From Paraglaciecola sp. 20A4 (GTDB taxonomy: Bacteria > Pseudomonadota > Gammaproteobacteria > Enterobacterales > Alteromonadaceae): 64,000 bases of DNA. The position numbers and the translations under genes are program-made. The stretch is from NCBI RefSeq assembly GCF_011378905.1, contig NZ_WTPY01000019.1, positions 1 through 64,000 of the forward strand. Direction: 5' to 3'. This document shows, piece after piece, positions 61,980 to 64,000 of the stretch (positions are counted from its first letter, which is position 1; each line of letters opens with the position of its first letter). Below the pieces are notes generated by a model. The model searched no databases and had not been told where the DNA came from. It saw only the letters and a list, made by a program, of their open reading frames with translations.

Positions 61980-62780
61980 ATGACTACGCAATCGAAATAC
62001 ACCTCTCACACAGCAGATGAAAATGGTTTTGTTCATTGGAGCGATTCTGAAAATAAAATTTGGCAACGCTTAGTCACCCAACAAAAAACATTGCTTAAAG
62101 GACGTGCCTGTGAAGAATACATTCGTGGATTAGCATTGTTAAATTTACCAAGTGACCGCGTACCTCAGCTACACGAAATCAATGCGGTGTTAGCTAGCAC
62201 TACAGGTTGGCAGGTAGTACAAGTCCCGGCACTGATTAATTTTGATTCATTTTTTAAATTATTGGCTAATAAGCAATTTCCAGTTGCCACGTTTATTAGA
62301 AATAATGAGGACTTTGAATACTTACAAGAGCCAGATGTTTTTCACGAAATATTTGGTCATTGTCCGTTGTTAACGGATCCTGCATTTGCCCATTTTACCC
62401 ATACATACGGAAAACTCGGCTATGCCGCCTCACCTAAAGAGCGGCAATATTTAGCTCGCTTATATTGGTTTACCGTGGAATTTGGCTTAGTAAAAACCGC
62501 AGGTGGTTTACGAATTTATGGCGGTGGTATTCTTTCATCGAGTAAAGAAACACAATTCGCCTTAGAAAATAACGATGCTATTCGACGAGATATGAACTTG
62601 TTAGATGCAATACGAACACCTTACAGAATTGATATTATCCAACCTATTTATTATGTGATTAACTCAATGGCGTCGCTTTTTGATCTGGCGAACTCAAATA
62701 TTATGCAATTGGTAGAAGAAGGTCAGAGACTTGGATTAACCCCTGCTACATTCGAGCCAAAATCCAATTTGGCAGGTTAG
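61980..62780 (+). CDS. phhA: Phenylalanine 4-monooxygenase PhhA
   Basis: Converts phenylalanine to tyrosine using tetrahydropterin and oxygen. The 266-residue protein has the iron ligands His122 and His127 (FHEIFGHCP) and Glu167 (FTVEFGLV). Other motifs include FLQEPDVF-like YLQEPDVFHE and GLRIYGGGILSS. It is longer at neither end than bacterial homologues. The start ATG 61980 has no strong Shine-Dalgarno. The pterin recycling gene phhB is not beside it. It lies between ycjF and tyrR, and TyrR boxes upstream suggest regulation by TyrR/PhhR, as in Pseudomonas. Confidence 0.95.
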   Translation: MTTQSKYTSHTADENGFVHWSDSENKIWQRLVTQQKTLLKGRACEEYIRGLALLNLPSDRVPQLHEINAVLASTTGWQVVQVPALINFDSFFKLLANKQFPVATFIRNNEDFEYLQEPDVFHEIFGHCPLLTDPAFAHFTHTYGKLGYAASPKERQYLARLYWFTVEFGLVKTAGGLRIYGGGILSSSKETQFALENNDAIRRDMNLLDAIRTPYRIDIIQPIYYVINSMASLFDLANSNIMQLVEEGQRLGLTPATFEPKSNLAG

Positions 62781-62871
62781 TAATATTTACATTTGGTAAC
62801 AACCTGCTGTGAAATAAGCCATCTAATAGCCCATTTTTGAGGCTAATTTGATGTGCTGCGCATGCTGATTG

Positions 62872-62889
62872 TGTAATAATATCTTTACA
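62872..62889 (+). promoter_or_regulatory. TyrR box upstream of tyrR
   Basis: TGTAAT-N6-TTTACA matches 11 of 12 specified bases of the TyrR box. It lies 21 bp before the tyrR ATG, suitable for autorepression, as known in E. coli tyrR. Confidence 0.75.
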
Positions 62890-62910
62890 ATAATTTGAAG
62901 TAAGAATTTT

Positions 62911-64000
62911 ATGCGTCTGGAAATAAGTTGTCAGGATCGTTTGGGTATCACGCAAGATGTCCTTGACATTTTAGTCAGCCATGAAGTGGATTTACGCGGC
63001 ATTGAAATCAATGAAATGGGAAAAATATACCTTAGTTTTCCTAATATGGATTTCGAAGATTTTAAACATTTGATGCCAAAAATCAGAAAAATAGAAGGAA
63101 TCGATGATGTTAAAACGATTCCTTTTATGCCGCTTGAGAGAGAGCAAAACCAACTCCGTGCACTATTACAAACCTTACCAGATCCCGTTTTTTCGGTTGA
63201 TACCAAGGGGCGCATTTTACTGGTAAATGATGCGGTGACGACGAGTTTAGAGTCTGAGCGCCAAGCGCTAATTGGCGTAGAAATTGATGAGCTGGTGAAG
63301 GGGTTCAACACTTTACGTTGGTTGGAAAGTAAACAGCGCAGCAATATTACCCAAAAAGTACGCTTTATAGAGCAAAATTATTTAGCGGATATTCTACCCG
63401 TTATGGTTCCTGATTCTGGTGGCGAACCGATTTTAGCTGGTGCGGTTTTTATATTGAAGTCAGAGCAACGCCTAGGGCAACAGCTTACGGTATTCCACGA
63501 AGCATCTTTAGACAGTTTTATGTCGATTCAAGCGTCTAGTAAAACCATGAAAAAAGTAATTCGGGAAGCAAAGCGTATGGCAGAACTTGACGGACCCATT
63601 ATGTTATATGGCGAAACAGGCACCGGCAAAGAACTTATCGCAAATGCCTGTCACGAAGCGAGCCGTCGAAAAGATGCTAAATTTTTAGTTTTAAACTGTG
63701 CCTCTTTACCTGACAACGTAGCTGAAACCGAACTATTTGGATACGCTGCTGGCGCATTTGGTCAGACTTCGGGTAGAGAAGGATTACTGGAACTCACCCA
63801 AGGCGGCAGTTTATTTTTAGATGAAGTAGGAGACATGTCGCCGCAACTTCAGGCCAAGTTGCTCCGTGTGTTGCAAGACGGTAAATTTAGACGCGTTGGA
63901 GATACCAAAGAGGTAAAAGTAGATGTACGTTTTATATGTACTACGCAAAAGGATTTAGCGCAATTGGTGCAAGAAGGACGTTTTCGTGAGGACTTGTATT
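62911..64000 (+). CDS. tyrR: Transcriptional regulator TyrR/PhhR (3' end beyond window)
   Basis: Controls aromatic amino acid genes. The 363 visible residues include an N-terminal ACT domain ([19 protein letters not shown]), a PAS domain (about 80-190) and most of the AAA+ domain with Walker A GETGTGKE (234-241) and Walker B LFLDEVGD. The sigma-54 contact loop is GAFGQT (281-286) rather than GAFTGA, so it probably does not activate sigma-54 promoters, as known for TyrR. The C-terminal helix-turn-helix lies outside. It follows phhA and a TyrR box. Confidence 0.95.
   Translation, partial: MRLEISCQDRLGITQDVLDILVSHEVDLRGIEINEMGKIYLSFPNMDFEDFKHLMPKIRKIEGIDDVKTIPFMPLEREQNQLRALLQTLPDPVFSVDTKGRILLVNDAVTTSLESERQALIGVEIDELVKGFNTLRWLESKQRSNITQKVRFIEQNYLADILPVMVPDSGGEPILAGAVFILKSEQRLGQQLTVFHEASLDSFMSIQASSKTMKKVIREAKRMAELDGPIMLYGETGTGKELIANACHEASRRKDAKFLVLNCASLPDNVAETELFGYAAGAFGQTSGREGLLELTQGGSLFLDEVGDMSPQLQAKLLRVLQDGKFRRVGDTKEVKVDVRFICTTQKDLAQLVQEGRFREDLY

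Noticed and set aside
62827-62845. TAGCC/GGCTA hairpin after phhA
   Set aside because: Only five pairs, no T-run of useful length; not a convincing terminator.

Overview
The window looks like chromosomal DNA of a marine, polarly flagellated gammaproteobacterium of the Alteromonadales (Alteromonas, Glaciecola or Paraglaciecola type). This rests on the FlrABC/FlhF/FlhG polar-flagellum regulators, a ParC/ParP chemotaxis-array pair, an oadGAB sodium pump, a split metH, and the sap-psp-ycjXF-tyrR neighbourhood shared with enterobacteria. The genus is inferred from gene content only.

Region by region: (1) 1-366 holds fragments of at least two decayed insertion sequences. (2) 445-5091 is a very large Maf-type flagellin-modification gene divergent from one short flagellin gene. 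(3) 5343-28836 is the flagellar core: flrA, flrBC, fliEFGHIJ, fliKLMNOPQR-flhB and flhAFG-fliA. Four near-consensus sigma-54 sites stand before flrB, fliE, fliK and flhA, which suggests FlrA/FlrC-driven operons. (4) 28882-36017 is the chemotaxis block cheY, cheZ, cheA, cheB, parC, parP, cheW and a DUF2802 gene. (5) 36309-41132 is a MetJ-box-controlled methionine block: metA followed by metH cut into two genes. (6) 41209-46643 has a DUF938 methyltransferase, a convergent DUF482 acyltransferase-like gene, then recX, alaS and csrA. (7) 46814-47375 is a tRNA cluster: a probable tRNA-Ser fossil, tRNA-Ser(GCT) and two identical tRNA-Arg(ACG). (8) 47748-50969 is oadGAB. (9) 51110-57550 (minus strand) is pspF-sapABCDF, and 57767-61821 (plus strand) is pspABC then ycjXF. 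(10) 61864-64000 is phhA and the start of tyrR, with TyrR boxes before both genes.

How the parts work together: FlrA and sigma-54 would switch on flrBC and the export/basal-body operons. FlhF and FlhG set polar position and number. FliA would then switch on late genes, while ParC/ParP hold the Che array at the same pole. Maf probably glycosylates the neighbouring flagellin. In the right-hand part, PspF sits upstream of a Sap transporter operon and divergent from its own target pspA, so envelope-stress and peptide/polyamine transport genes share one intergenic control region. TyrR probably controls phenylalanine hydroxylase and itself.

Most of the window is conserved core genome. The least explained items are the fliK leader (sigma-54 site, long hairpin and a 34-codon hydrophobic ORF ending exactly at the fliK start), the triple repeat in CheA, the Maf internal duplication, the Ala111 of MetA, the clean split of metH, and the TyrR-box layout.
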